Shown piece after piece: positions 35,746 through 44,865 of a stretch of DNA of 64,000 nucleotides. Location of the stretch: positions 1,054,001 to 1,118,000 of the forward strand of contig CAVPVB010000007.1 in the NCBI GenBank assembly GCA_963709085.1, in the 5' to 3' direction. A program made the position numbers and the translations under genes. Origin of the DNA: Rhodovastum sp963709085 (GTDB lineage Bacteria; Pseudomonadota; Alphaproteobacteria; Acetobacterales; Acetobacteraceae). The first letter of the stretch is position 1, and each line of letters opens with the position of its first letter. The notes beneath the pieces are model-generated. The model did not search any database, was not told the origin of the DNA, and saw nothing but the letters and a program-made list of their open reading frames with translations.

Positions 35746-36825
35746 ATGGCGTCCCTGGTTCTCGACGATCTGCGCAAGAGCTTCGGCGCGGTGGCGGTGC
35801 TGCACGGTATCGACCTCACGATGCCATCCGGCGAGATGCTGGTGATCGTGGGCGCCTCGGGCTGCGGCAAGTCCACGCTGCTGAGGTTGGTGGCGGGGCT
35901 GGAAGTGCCGACTGCCGGGCGCATCCTGCTGGACGGGCGCGACGTGGCGCGGCTCGATCCGGCCGGGCGGGACATCGCCATGGTGTTCCAGAATTACGCG
36001 CTGTATCCGCATATGTCGGTGTTCGACAACATGGCTTACGGGTTGCGCATCCGCGGCCTGCCGAAAGACGAAATCCGCACGCGCGTGGAGGCGTCGGCGG
36101 AGGTGCTGGGCCTGATGCCGCTGCTGGCGCGCAAGCCGCGGCAGTTGTCCGGCGGGCAACGCCAGCGGGTGGCGATGGGGCGCGCCATCGTGCGCCAGCC
36201 GAAACTGTTCCTGTTCGATGAACCGCTGTCAAACCTGGACGCCACGCTGCGGGTGCAGATGCGCGCCGAGATCAGGCGGCTGCAGCGGCGCATGGGCGTG
36301 ACCAGCCTGTATGTGACGCATGATCAGGTGGAGGCAATGACGCTCGGCGACCGGCTGCTGGTGCTGCACCAGGGGCGGCCGGTGCAACTGGCCACGCCCA
36401 TGCAGGTGTTCGAGCACCCGGCCAATATCTATGTGGCCGGCTTCATCGGCGCGCCGGCGATGAATTTTCTCCCGGCCACGCTCAGCCATGGCGGCACGGC
36501 AGCCACCGCGTCACTGGGCCAGGTCATTCCGTTCGGGGACGGGCGGCGGCCCGGGGCGGATGGACGCAAGCTGATTCTCGGCATCCGACCGGAGCATGTC
36601 GTGGCCGATCCCGCCGGCATGGTGCTGCAGATCGACCTGATTGAGCCGCTGGGTTCCGAGACGGTGCTGATTGGGCGCCTGCCGGATGGAACTCTTTTCT
36701 CCGTCAAGCGGTCCGGCGCGGCGGAGGACGGTGAGAGCATGACGGTGCGCATTCCGCCCGACCATCTGCACGTGTTCGATGCGGAGAACGGGTTGCGGCT
36801 CGATCCGGCAGGTTGCGGGGCGTAG
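35746..36825 (+). CDS. ugpC: sn-Glycerol-3-phosphate ABC transporter, ATP-binding protein
   Basis: A 359-residue CUT1-type ATPase. Walker A is GASGCGKST near residue 36, the Q-loop VFQNYALYPHM near 82, the ABC signature LSGGQRQRVAMGRA near 135, and Walker B LFLFDEPLSNLD near 155. The C-terminal ~120 residues form the TOBE/MalK-type regulatory domain (LGIRPEHV). The stop TAG at 36823 lies in the loop of the first hairpin of repeat copy 2, so the last few residues (AGCGA) may be repeat-derived. Confidence 0.95.
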   Translation: MASLVLDDLRKSFGAVAVLHGIDLTMPSGEMLVIVGASGCGKSTLLRLVAGLEVPTAGRILLDGRDVARLDPAGRDIAMVFQNYALYPHMSVFDNMAYGLRIRGLPKDEIRTRVEASAEVLGLMPLLARKPRQLSGGQRQRVAMGRAIVRQPKLFLFDEPLSNLDATLRVQMRAEIRRLQRRMGVTSLYVTHDQVEAMTLGDRLLVLHQGRPVQLATPMQVFEHPANIYVAGFIGAPAMNFLPATLSHGGTAATASLGQVIPFGDGRRPGADGRKLILGIRPEHVVADPAGMVLQIDLIEPLGSETVLIGRLPDGTLFSVKRSGAAEDGESMTVRIPPDHLHVFDAENGLRLDPAGCGA

Positions 36826-36983
36826 CCCCGCGCCCCACCAGGGCTTTGCCCTGGACCCACCGTCGCGCGCAGCGCGCCTTCGGCACGACGGCCAAGGCCA
36901 TTGGAACCCGTTGTGATTTCTTCAAGAATGGGGTCCAGGGGCCTCTCGGCCCTTGGCGGGTCCAGGGCAGAGCCCTGGCCTTA
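36813..36983. repeat. Dispersed palindromic repeat, copy 2
   Basis: Hairpins GCGGGGC/GCCCCGC (36815-36831) and CCAGGGC/GCCCTGG (36838-36854), a less conserved middle, then the standard double-hairpin unit in reverse orientation at about 36929-36983 (CCAGGGGCCTCTCGGCCCTTGG, then CCAGGGCAGAGCCCTGG). It fills the gap between convergent ugpC and ubiV and probably also ends transcription. Confidence 0.85.
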
Positions 36984-36999
36984 CTTTCTGCCCTGGACC

Positions 37000-37953
37000 T
37001 TACCCTACGTCCTCAGGCGTGTACTTCTGCACCCGCGCCGGCTCGACGAACTGGTGCCCCGGCGCGGCGTAATAGAACCCGTTGGCGAAGGGCAGCTCCG
37101 GATACAGCAGGCCCAGCCGCTGCACGGCCGCGCCGGGCTCCAGCCGTCCTTCCAGCACGTCGCGGAACAGGGCGGCGGTCGCCACCATGTCACCGGTTTG
37201 CGGTGACAGGCGGAAGCGCTGCACGCCCGCCGCCATCATCGGCGCCAGTTCATGCATCAGGTTGGCGCAGCTATGCGACAACGTTTGCACCCCGTTCATC
37301 GCCAGGAACGGCATGTCCTCGATGGTGCGGATCGGCCGCCCGTCGGGGTCGGCCTTGCAGGCGAACTGGCAGCCATCCTTGGTGCGGTCCTCGGCGCGGG
37401 CATGGAAGCAGCGCGCCGAAATGGCCAGCGGCACCCGGCCGAACACGAACACTTCCAGCGGAATGCTGGACAGCCGCGCCAGGTCGGCGATCAGGGTGCC
37501 CGGCAATTCGGGGTTGAGGCAGGCGCGCACGGCGCCCTGGCCGACCAGGAAGGCCAGCGCGTCCTCATTGTAGATGTTCACGAACGGGCCGATGGCGTGC
37601 GGCTGGCCGCGCAGCGCGGGCAGTACGCCCACGTCGTTGACTTCCACCAACCCCGGCGCCGCGGCGATCAGCGCGCGCATGGCGGTCTGTTCGCGCTCGT
37701 CGCTGACCAGCGACAGGGTCGACATCAGCACGTCCTTGCCGGCGCGGCGCAGGCGGGCGACCACCTCGGGCAGGTCGTCTTCGAAGAACGGCATGCGCTT
37801 GGAGCAGACCACCTCGCCGAGGCAGACCGTGTCGTAATCGGCCTCGTCGGCGATGCGGAAATAGAAGTCGCGCACCGTTTCGGCGGGCCAGTGGAACAGC
37901 ACGGGTCCCAGCACCAGTTGCGGCCCCAGGCGGGCCGAACGCGGGTCGGTCAT
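37000..37953 (-). CDS. ubiV: Oxygen-independent ubiquinone hydroxylation protein UbiV (peptidase U32 family)
   Basis: A 317-residue U32-family protein. With UbiU it forms the iron-sulfur heterodimer that hydroxylates ubiquinone precursors without oxygen. LVLGPVLFHWPAETVRDFYFRIAD opens the fold, VCLGEVVCSKRMPFFEDD holds the first cluster Cys, and RCFHARAEDRTKDGCQFACKAD near residue 185 holds the remaining three. The ATG at 37953 overlaps the ubiU stop (TAATG). It is the last gene of the ubiTUV operon; repeat copy 2 follows. Confidence 0.93.
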   Translation of the reverse strand: MTDPRSARLGPQLVLGPVLFHWPAETVRDFYFRIADEADYDTVCLGEVVCSKRMPFFEDDLPEVVARLRRAGKDVLMSTLSLVSDEREQTAMRALIAAAPGLVEVNDVGVLPALRGQPHAIGPFVNIYNEDALAFLVGQGAVRACLNPELPGTLIADLARLSSIPLEVFVFGRVPLAISARCFHARAEDRTKDGCQFACKADPDGRPIRTIEDMPFLAMNGVQTLSHSCANLMHELAPMMAAGVQRFRLSPQTGDMVATAALFRDVLEGRLEPGAAVQRLGLLYPELPFANGFYYAAPGHQFVEPARVQKYTPEDVG

Positions 37954-38969
37954 TATCGCCATCCCTTCCGAAAGGCGCCGCGGGTTTCCTCGCCACCCTC
38001 GGCGAGGCGGCGCAGCCGCTCCAGCGCCGCGCCGTGGCGGGCCAGCGGCTCGCCGCGCGCCTCGGCGTCGATCAGCTCGCGGAAGGCCGCGACCACTTCG
38101 GCCACGTAGAACCGGCCGCGCTGGCGGCCCTCGATCTTGAAGGCGCAGATGCCGGCGCGCCGCATCGTGCCGATATACTCGGCCGCGTTCAGGCATTCCG
38201 GTTCTTCGAAAATATAGGCCGCGTCGGCATCGCCGGCGAAGTAGCGGCCCTTGCACACGGTCGGGTAGCCGGCCGCCTCGCCGGGGCCGAACGAGTTGGT
38301 GACGAAATCGCCCAGCCGGCACAGCAATTCGCCGTCCGCCTGGTCGTACCGCACATGCTCGGCCGGCGAGCAGACGCCGCACAGATTGGGCGAGCGCCCG
38401 GTGGCATAGGCCGACAGCGAGCAGCGCCCCTCGGTCATCGGGCTCAGGCTGCCGAAGATGAAGCACTCGATCTCGACCGGCACGCGCGATTTCAGCTCGG
38501 CGATCTCGTCGAGGGTGAACATGCGCGGCAGGATCATCCGGGCGATGCCGAAGAACTCGTAATAATACTCGATCGAGGCCACGGTGGAGGCGCCGGCCTG
38601 CACCGACAGGTGGCGGCGCAGCTTCGGATGGGTGCGCGCGGCGTAGTCGAGCAGGCCGATATCGGCCATGATGACGGCATCCGCGCCCAGGCTCGCCGCG
38701 GTGTCGATGGCGGAATGCCACAGCCTGGTGTTGCCGGCCGAGGCATAGGTGTTGATGGCCACGTTCACCTTGCGCCCGCGGGCATGGGCGTAGGCGAGGC
38801 CTTCCTTCAAATCCTCGGGGGTGAAATTCAGCCCGGGGTAGTTGCGGGCGTTGGTGGCGTCGCGGAAACCGCAATAGACGGTGTCGGCGCCGGCATCGAT
38901 GGCCGCGACCAGGGCCGCCGGCGTGCCGCCGGGGGCGACGATCTCGGGGATCATCATCGTCTCGCTCAC
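37953..38969 (-). CDS. ubiU: Oxygen-independent ubiquinone hydroxylation protein UbiU (peptidase U32 family)
   Basis: A 338-residue U32-family protein and partner of UbiV. PEIVAPGGTPAALVAAIDAGADTVYCGF is the N-terminal signature. The 4Fe-4S ligands are visible as EGRCSLSAYATGRSPNLCGVC near residues 170-190 and PTVCKGRY near 230. It starts with GTG at 38969 overlapping the ubiT stop (GTGA); an ATG four codons later is an alternative. Homologues include the YhbU/TrhP group, but adjacency to ubiT and ubiV settles the assignment. Confidence 0.93.
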   Translation of the reverse strand: MSETMMIPEIVAPGGTPAALVAAIDAGADTVYCGFRDATNARNYPGLNFTPEDLKEGLAYAHARGRKVNVAINTYASAGNTRLWHSAIDTAASLGADAVIMADIGLLDYAARTHPKLRRHLSVQAGASTVASIEYYYEFFGIARMILPRMFTLDEIAELKSRVPVEIECFIFGSLSPMTEGRCSLSAYATGRSPNLCGVCSPAEHVRYDQADGELLCRLGDFVTNSFGPGEAAGYPTVCKGRYFAGDADAAYIFEEPECLNAAEYIGTMRRAGICAFKIEGRQRGRFYVAEVVAAFRELIDAEARGEPLARHGAALERLRRLAEGGEETRGAFRKGWR

Positions 38970-39670
38970 GGCTTTGCTCCCAATGGGCCTGCGCCGAGTG
39001 CGGCGGCCAGGGCGGCGCCCGGCTTCGGACGCGGCTTCGGCGTGGTATCTTTCAGCCGGCGTATTTCGCTGCGCAGGGCGGCGACATCGCCTTCCAGCCG
39101 GGCAGTGCGCTCGGCCAGCGGACCAAGGAGAATACCGGCCCAGCGGTCGACCATGACACCGGCGCCGCGCACCACCGGGCCGAGCGGGCCGGGCAGGTTG
39201 AGGAACTCGGCGAACAGGTCCACCCCGGCGCCATCCATGGCATTGCGCAGCGTCACTGCCGCCGCCATGTCGCCGGTGACGGTCAGTTCGCGGCTGAAGA
39301 ACAGCGCATCGCCGTCTCGCCCGCCGCGCACCAGGTCGTAGAACAGCCGCAGCGGTCCGCGCATCTGCGCGTCGGTCTGCTGAGCGTTCGGCTCCAGCGC
39401 CTGCTCGCGGTCGATCAGGTTGACGGTGAACTGGCCTTCGGGGAAGTCGAGCAGGAACGCGTAGGGCAGTTCTTCCGGCACGATCAGTAACCGCTTGCCC
39501 TTCAGTTCGGCGAGCCTTGTGGCCAGCTTCGGGTACCGCTGGGGGATGCTGCCCGTCATGCGGCGCAGCAGGCCGGCGATCAGCGGTTGCGGGAGCGTCG
39601 CCAGGGCAAGCGACACGGCGAGATCGTGGGAACCCGGCCGCGGGAGCGTGGGTGCGTGTCGGAACAACAT
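38966..39670 (-). CDS. ubiT: SCP2-domain ubiquinone accessory protein UbiT
   Basis: A 234-residue protein with an SCP2 sterol-carrier-like domain (about residues 50-165: RLAELKGKRLLIVPEELPYAFLLDFPEGQFTVNLID, then DALFFSRELTVTGDMAAAVTLRNAMDG). UbiT is thought to bind isoprenoid ubiquinone intermediates for UbiU/UbiV in anaerobic synthesis. The C-terminus has a short helical region (ARLEGDVAALRSEIRRLK). A GAGGG ribosome-binding site precedes the ATG at 39670. First gene of the operon, 38 bp downstream of a perfect FNR box. Confidence 0.92.
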   Translation of the reverse strand: MLFRHAPTLPRPGSHDLAVSLALATLPQPLIAGLLRRMTGSIPQRYPKLATRLAELKGKRLLIVPEELPYAFLLDFPEGQFTVNLIDREQALEPNAQQTDAQMRGPLRLFYDLVRGGRDGDALFFSRELTVTGDMAAAVTLRNAMDGAGVDLFAEFLNLPGPLGPVVRGAGVMVDRWAGILLGPLAERTARLEGDVAALRSEIRRLKDTTPKPRPKPGAALAAALGAGPLGAKP

Positions 39671-39707
39671 AGCGGCGGACCCTCATCCCGTTGCGGTTAT
39701 GATGGCG

Positions 39708-39721
39708 TTGATTTGGATCAA
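39708..39721 (-). promoter_or_regulatory. FNR/CRP-type operator upstream of ubiT
   Basis: TTGATTTGGATCAA is a perfect dyad match to the FNR consensus TTGAT-N4-ATCAA, centred about 45 bp before the ubiT start codon. Anaerobic activation by an FNR/FixK-type regulator fits the oxygen-independent role of UbiTUV. A second dyad, AGTTGCAA-N11-TTGCAACT at 39731-39757, lies just upstream and may overlap the promoter. Confidence 0.75.
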
Positions 39722-39849
39722 ACCCAGCACAGTTGCAATCAGATAATTTTTGCAACTAAATCGCCAGACAACAAAACCCCGTCACACCAAGGCGCATGTC
39801 ATTCCAAAGCGCGGGGAGCCGGCGGCGGAGCCATAGCTTTGACCGGGAC

Positions 39850-39924
39850 TGGTGGGCGCGACAGGGATTGAACCTGTGACCCTTCGCGTGTGAAGCGAAT
39901 GCTCTACCGCTGAGCTACGCGCCC
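39850..39924 (-). tRNA. tRNA-Val (anticodon CAC)
   Basis: The minus strand folds as a cloverleaf: acceptor GGGCGCG/CGCGCCC, D-arm GCTC/GAGC, anticodon stem TTCGC/GCGAA with loop TTCACAC (anticodon CAC), T-arm CAGG-TTCAATC-CCTG, discriminator A. The 3' CCA is encoded (39852-39850). It would read GUG valine codons. Confidence 0.95.
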
Positions 39925-40017
39925 AGGCCCGGAAGCGGTCTGATAGGTCGTGGCCCTTCGGCGTGTCAAGCCTCGCCGCCATGTTGACTTCCGCGGCCGG
40001 GGCCGCAGATAGCGACA

Positions 40018-40839
40018 ATGCCCAAACGACCGGCCGCCCTGACGGTGCTGCTGCTGTTTCTGCTGCTGGGACCCGGCCTGGCGGCGGCGCAGCCCGGCCC
40101 GGCGCCCGCCACGGTGCACATGCGCTACACCGGCAGCGCCGTCGGCCTGGATGTGATGCGGGTGGAAGCCACGCTCGCCATGGACCGCGCCGGCTACAGC
40201 ATCCGGCTTTCCTCCCGCACGGTGGGCTTGCTTTCCGCCTTCGTGCGCAGCGACCAGCACAACACGGTGTGGGGCATCTGGCGGGACAACCGGCCGGAGC
40301 CGCGGCGCTTCTGGTCATGGGGCACCCTGCGCGGCGAGCCGCGCGAGACCCTGATCGACTACGAAAAGGGCGTGCCGGTGCTGCGCCGGCTGACCCCGCC
40401 GAACGACGGCGAGCGCGAGCCTGTTCCCGAACCGGCGCGCGGCGACAGCATCGATACGCTCAGCGCCATTGCCTTTCTGGTCCGCCGCGTGGCCGATACC
40501 GGCGGGTGCGACGGCGACGCGCGCGTGTTCGACGGCCGCCGCCTGACCGAAATCCGCGCCCATACGGTGGGGCACGTGCCGACCGCTTCCGCTGAGTCGG
40601 GGGCCTATGTGGGCGACGCGCTGCGCTGTGACTTCACCGGCCAGTTGGTGGCGGGATTCCTGCTGGATGATTCGCCGTGGCAGCGCCAGCCGCATGGCGG
40701 CGCGGCGTGGATCGCCAGGGCGGTCCCGGGCGGACCGCCCATTCCGGTGCGCCTGACCTTCGAGACGCGCTGGGTGGGCGAAATCGCCATGGTGCTCACC
40801 GATGCCGGCCCGGGACCGTTGCCCGAGATGGCGCGCTGA
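40018..40839 (+). CDS. DUF3108 domain exported protein
   Basis: A 273-residue protein with a signal peptide (LTVLLLFLLLGPGLAAA). The mature part begins VHMRYTGSAVGLDVMRVEATLAMDRAGYSIRLSSRT, the usual DUF3108 opening. It continues through FWSWGTLRGEPRETLIDYEKG and RCDFTGQLVAGF to a C-terminal PIPVRLTFETRWVGEIAMVLTD. DUF3108 proteins are predicted beta-barrel or jelly-roll periplasmic proteins of unknown function. It stands alone, convergent with gph. Confidence 0.8.
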   Translation: MPKRPAALTVLLLFLLLGPGLAAAQPGPAPATVHMRYTGSAVGLDVMRVEATLAMDRAGYSIRLSSRTVGLLSAFVRSDQHNTVWGIWRDNRPEPRRFWSWGTLRGEPRETLIDYEKGVPVLRRLTPPNDGEREPVPEPARGDSIDTLSAIAFLVRRVADTGGCDGDARVFDGRRLTEIRAHTVGHVPTASAESGAYVGDALRCDFTGQLVAGFLLDDSPWQRQPHGGAAWIARAVPGGPPIPVRLTFETRWVGEIAMVLTDAGPGPLPEMAR

Positions 40840-40877
40840 TACGGCTGAGAGAAAGCAAGAACTTTCCTGCCTTCTGT

Positions 40878-41531
40878 TCAGTCCCCCAGCAGCCCGGCGG
40901 CGATTGCCGGCAAATCGGAAAACCGCTGCGCCACCGCCGCCGCCTGTGCGCCCAGTTCGGGGCCGCTATAGCCCCAGGCCGCGAAGATCGCCGGCATGCC
41001 GAGCCCGGAAGCGGCCAGGATGTCGTTATGGTGATCGCCCGCCATCACCGCCCGCGCGGGGGTGCCGCCGGCTGCCTGCAGCGTGGCCAGCAAATGCCCC
41101 GGATCAGGTTTGCGCACCGGAAAACTGTCGCCACCGCCGATCGCGGCGAAAAACCCGTCAAGCCCGAGCGCGGCGAGAAGCGTCCGGGTCGGCGCCAGCG
41201 GCTTGTTGGTGCACACGGCCAGCCGCCACCCCGACTCGGTCAGCATGCGCAGCGTTTCCGGCACCCCGGGGAAGGCGCGGGTGCGCACCGCCGCATTGGC
41301 GCCGTAATCGGCCAGGAAATCGCCGAGGGCAGCACCGTCCGGCGTCCGCCCGCGGGCGGCGAAGGCGCGCTCCAGCAGCGCCAGAGCCCCGTCGCCCACC
41401 AGGCGCATGACCGCGGCTTCAGTGAAGCTGGGCAGGCCGCGCGCCGCCATCAGCCGGTTCAGCGCGGCGGCGAGGTCGGGCACCGAGTCGACCAGTGTGC
41501 CATCGAGATCGAGGACGAGGGTGCGCTGCAT
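40878..41531 (-). CDS. gph: Phosphoglycolate phosphatase (HAD family)
   Basis: A 217-residue HAD hydrolase. Motif I is LVLDLDGTLVDSVPDL near residue 5, motif II VCTNKP near 107, motif III Lys in FPVRKPDPGHLL near 138, and motif IV MAGDHHNDILAA near 161. The FPGV and CTNKP phrases are typical of phosphoglycolate phosphatase, which removes 2-phosphoglycolate made during DNA repair or photorespiration. It is divergent from glmU with 124 bp between starts. Confidence 0.85.
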   Translation of the reverse strand: MQRTLVLDLDGTLVDSVPDLAAALNRLMAARGLPSFTEAAVMRLVGDGALALLERAFAARGRTPDGAALGDFLADYGANAAVRTRAFPGVPETLRMLTESGWRLAVCTNKPLAPTRTLLAALGLDGFFAAIGGGDSFPVRKPDPGHLLATLQAAGGTPARAVMAGDHHNDILAASGLGMPAIFAAWGYSGPELGAQAAAVAQRFSDLPAIAAGLLGD

Positions 41532-41655
41532 GCCCGCTCCGGTCTTGGGTGGGGTTGCTGTTGCGGATGGAAATCAAGCTTGACCCCGCCGTGCCACCGG
41601 CGGAACCATCCTTCCTTTGACATGCCCGCGCATGCACCGCTACCTCGGAGCCATG

Positions 41656-42966
41656 ATGTCCGCCACCGCCATTCTGCTCGCTGCGGGCCTGGGCACCCGG
41701 ATGAAATCGGCGCTGCCCAAGGCGCTGCACCCGATCGCCGGCCGGCCGATGCTGGCCCACCTGATCGACAGCTGCACCGCGGCCTTCGAACACATCGTCG
41801 TGGTGGTCGGCCCCGGCATGGAGGCGCTGGCGAAGGTGGCGGCGCCGTACCCGGTGGTGGTGCAGCAGCAGCGCCTCGGCACCGCGCACGCCGCCTTGCA
41901 GGCGGCCGAGCTGTTCGGCGACGGCGACGTGGCGGTGCTGTACGCCGATAACCCGCTGGTCACCCCGGCGACCCTGCAGCGCCTGCGCCAGCGCCGTGCC
42001 GACGGCGATGTGGGACTGGCGCTGCTGGCCATGCGCCCGGCCGACCCGGCCCGCTATGGCCGCGTCATCGCCCGCGACGGTTTTGTCCAGCGCATCGTCG
42101 AATGGGCCGACGCCTCGCCGGAGGAGCGCGCCGAGGGGCTGTGCAACGCCGGCGTGCTGTGCGCCGAAGCCGGCCGCATGCGCGCCTGGCTGCAGGCGGT
42201 GCGCAATGACAACACCAAGGGCGAGTTCTACCTCACCGACGTGGTGGCGCTGGCCCGGGCCGATCGGGTGCTGGTGGCCGCCGTCGAGGCGCCGGAGGCG
42301 GAGCTGCGCGGCATTAACTCCCGGGTGGAACTGGCCGAGGCGGAGGCGGCGGTGCAGGCCCGGCTGCGCCTCGCGGCGATGGAGGCGGGGGTGACCATGA
42401 CCGATCCCGCCAGCGTGTTCCTGTGCGCCGACACGCGCTTCGGCACCGACGTGACGCTCGGTCCCAACGTGGTGTTCGGCCCCGGCGTCACGCTGGAGAG
42501 CTTCGTGGAGGTGCGCGCCTTCAGCCATCTGGAGGGCTGCCATGTCGGCAACGGGGCGGTCGTCGGCCCGTTCGCCCGGCTGCGGCCCGGCACGGTGCTG
42601 GGGGCCCGTTCCCATGTCGGTAACTTTGTCGAGCTGAAAGCCACGCGGCTCGGCGAGGGGGCGAAGGCCAACCATCTGTCCTATCTGGGCGATGCCGAGA
42701 TCGGCGCCGGCAGCAATATCGGCGCCGGCACCATCACCTGCAACTATGACGGTTTCGCCAAGCATCGCACCACCATCGGGGCGAATGTTTTCGTGGGCTC
42801 GGATGCCGTTCTGGTGGCGCCGGTAACCTTGGGGGACGGCGCGCTGGTGACCGCCGGCAGCGTTATTACCGAGGACGTGTTGCCTGATTCTATGGCTTTT
42901 GGGCGGGCTCGGCAGGAAAATAAGGCGGGGCGTGCTGCGGCGTTTCGGGCGGCGCGCCGGAAGTAG
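41656..42966 (+). CDS. glmU: Bifunctional UDP-GlcNAc pyrophosphorylase / glucosamine-1-phosphate N-acetyltransferase
   Basis: A 436-residue enzyme making UDP-GlcNAc for peptidoglycan and lipid A. The N-terminal uridylyltransferase domain has LLAAGLGTRMKSALPKALHPIAGRPM, QQQRLGTAHA and YADNPLV. The C-terminal left-handed beta-helix acetyltransferase domain has GPFARLRPG, NFVELKATRLGEGAKANHLSYLGDAEIG and NYDGFAKHRT. CGGAG fits the ATG at 41656; ATG 41653 is three bases earlier. Repeat copy 3 follows, then glmS, so the two hexosamine genes are adjacent. Confidence 0.96.
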   Translation: MSATAILLAAGLGTRMKSALPKALHPIAGRPMLAHLIDSCTAAFEHIVVVVGPGMEALAKVAAPYPVVVQQQRLGTAHAALQAAELFGDGDVAVLYADNPLVTPATLQRLRQRRADGDVGLALLAMRPADPARYGRVIARDGFVQRIVEWADASPEERAEGLCNAGVLCAEAGRMRAWLQAVRNDNTKGEFYLTDVVALARADRVLVAAVEAPEAELRGINSRVELAEAEAAVQARLRLAAMEAGVTMTDPASVFLCADTRFGTDVTLGPNVVFGPGVTLESFVEVRAFSHLEGCHVGNGAVVGPFARLRPGTVLGARSHVGNFVELKATRLGEGAKANHLSYLGDAEIGAGSNIGAGTITCNYDGFAKHRTTIGANVFVGSDAVLVAPVTLGDGALVTAGSVITEDVLPDSMAFGRARQENKAGRAAAFRAARRK

Positions 42967-42967
42967 G

Positions 42968-43024
42968 CAAGGCCAGGGCTCTGCCCTGGACCCGCCAGGG
43001 GTCGGTGGACCCCTGGACCCCATT
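42968..43024. repeat. Dispersed palindromic repeat, copy 3
   Basis: One forward unit starting 2 bp after the glmU stop: CCAGGGC-TCT-GCCCTGG at 42973-42989, then CCAGGGGTCGGTGGACCCCTGG. It lies between glmU and glmS and may reduce read-through into glmS. Confidence 0.85.
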
Positions 43025-43041
43025 ACTGAAGAGGTCCTTCC

Positions 43042-44865
43042 ATGTGCGGTATCGTTGGTGTGATCGGGCCTAATCCGGCGGCGCCGCTGCTGCTGGAGGC
43101 GCTGCGGCGGCTGGAATACCGGGGCTATGACAGCGCCGGCATCGCCACCCTGGTGAACGGCCATATCGACCGGCGGCGCGCGCCCGGCAAGCTTGTCAAC
43201 CTCGCCGCCGTGCTGGAGCGCGCGCCGCTCGCCGGCACCACCGGCATCGGCCATACCCGCTGGGCCACCCATGGTGCCCCCACCGAGGGCAACGCCCATC
43301 CGCACGGCACCTCACGGGTCGCCATCGTCCATAACGGCATCATCGAGAACCACGCCGAACTGCGCGCAATGCTGGAGCGGGAAGGCCAGCAATTCACCAC
43401 CGAGACCGATACCGAAACGGTTGCCCAGCTGGTCGATCTGCTGCTGCAGCGCGGCGCCAGCCCGGTGGACGCCGCCAGCGCGGCGCTGCGGCAATTGGAG
43501 GGCGCCTATGCGCTCGCCATGGTATTTGCCGGCCATTCCGAACTGATGATCGGCGCCCGCCACGGCGCCCCGCTGGCGGTGGGTTTCGGCGAGGACGCCA
43601 TGTACCTGGGCAGCGACGCGCTGGCGCTGGCGCCGCTCACCCAGCGCATCGCCTATCTGGAGGACGGTGACTGGACGGTGGTGCGGCGCGATCACGCCGC
43701 CTTCTTCAATCTGCAGGGGCAGGAAGTGCAGCGCGAGATACGCCGCACCGCGGTCTCGGGGGCCGCGGTCGGCCGCGGCAATTACCGCCACTTCATGGAG
43801 AAGGAGCTGCACGAGCACCCGGCCGTGTTGGGCGACACGCTGCGCCAGATGATCAACCCGGGCACCCGCGCGGTGGTGCTGCCGGAACTGCCCTTCGACC
43901 TCGCCACGGTGCCCGCGCTCACCGTCAGCGCCTGCGGCTCGGCCTTCTACGCCGCCCAGGTCGGCCGCTACTGGTTCGAGCAGCTGGCGCGCCTGCCCAC
44001 CGACGGCGATGTCGCCAGCGAGTTCCGCTACCGCGCGCCGCCGATGGCGAAAGGCGGGCTGGGCATCCTGGTCAGCCAGTCCGGCGAGACCGCCGATACG
44101 CTGGCGGCGCTGCGCTACATGCGCGCCCAGGGCCAGCACGTGCTGTCGATCGTGAACGTGCCCGAAAGCAGCATGGCGCGCGACAGCGACGCGGTGCTGC
44201 AGACCGTGGCCGGTCCCGAGATCGGGGTGGCGAGTACAAAAGCGTTCACCGCCCAGCTCGCGGTGCTGGCCTGCCTGGCGCTGGCCGCCGGCCGCGCGCG
44301 CGGCACGCTGACCGCCGGGCAGGAAGCGGCGATGACCCAGGCGCTGCTGGAGGTGCCGGGCCGGGCGGCCGAAATCCTGGAGCACGACGCGCAGATCCGC
44401 GGCATCGCCGCCCGCGTCGCGGCGGCGCGCGACGTGCTGTATCTCGGCCGTGGCAGTTGCTTCCCGATCGCCATGGAAGGGGCGTTGAAGCTGAAGGAAA
44501 TCAGCTACATCCACGCCGAGGGCTATGCCGCCGGCGAGATGAAGCACGGCCCGATCGCGCTGATCGATCCGACCGTGCCGGTGATCGCCATCGTGCCGTC
44601 CGGCCCGCTATTCGAAAAAACCGCGAGCAACCTGCAGGAGGCGGCGGCGCGCGGCGGTCAGGTGATCGTGTTCAGCGATGCGCAGGGGGCCGCGAAGCTG
44701 CAGGGCATCGCCGCCGAGACGGTGGTGCTGCCCCCGGTCGATCCCTTCGTGGCGCCGATCCTCTACGCCATTCCGGTGCAGTTGCTGGCCTACCACGTGG
44801 CGGTGCTGAAAGGCACCGACGTGGATCAGCCGCGCAACCTGGCGAAGAGCGTTACCGTAGAATAG
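43042..44865 (+). CDS. glmS: Glutamine--fructose-6-phosphate aminotransferase (isomerizing)
   Basis: A 607-residue enzyme making glucosamine-6-phosphate from fructose-6-phosphate and glutamine. Cys2 of MCGIVGVIG is the glutaminase nucleophile. RWATHGAPTEGNAHPH and VHNGIIENH complete the N-terminal domain (residues 1-240). Two SIS sugar-isomerase domains follow, with SACGSAFYAAQVG near 296, SQSGETADTLAALR near 347, STKAFTAQL near 395 and LGRGSCFPIAMEGALKLKEISYIHAEGYAAGE near 470. The C-terminal DVDQPRNLAKSVTVE is the standard ending. It overlaps a convergent small gene by 14 bp. Confidence 0.97.
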   Translation: MCGIVGVIGPNPAAPLLLEALRRLEYRGYDSAGIATLVNGHIDRRRAPGKLVNLAAVLERAPLAGTTGIGHTRWATHGAPTEGNAHPHGTSRVAIVHNGIIENHAELRAMLEREGQQFTTETDTETVAQLVDLLLQRGASPVDAASAALRQLEGAYALAMVFAGHSELMIGARHGAPLAVGFGEDAMYLGSDALALAPLTQRIAYLEDGDWTVVRRDHAAFFNLQGQEVQREIRRTAVSGAAVGRGNYRHFMEKELHEHPAVLGDTLRQMINPGTRAVVLPELPFDLATVPALTVSACGSAFYAAQVGRYWFEQLARLPTDGDVASEFRYRAPPMAKGGLGILVSQSGETADTLAALRYMRAQGQHVLSIVNVPESSMARDSDAVLQTVAGPEIGVASTKAFTAQLAVLACLALAAGRARGTLTAGQEAAMTQALLEVPGRAAEILEHDAQIRGIAARVAAARDVLYLGRGSCFPIAMEGALKLKEISYIHAEGYAAGEMKHGPIALIDPTVPVIAIVPSGPLFEKTASNLQEAAARGGQVIVFSDAQGAAKLQGIAAETVVLPPVDPFVAPILYAIPVQLLAYHVAVLKGTDVDQPRNLAKSVTVE

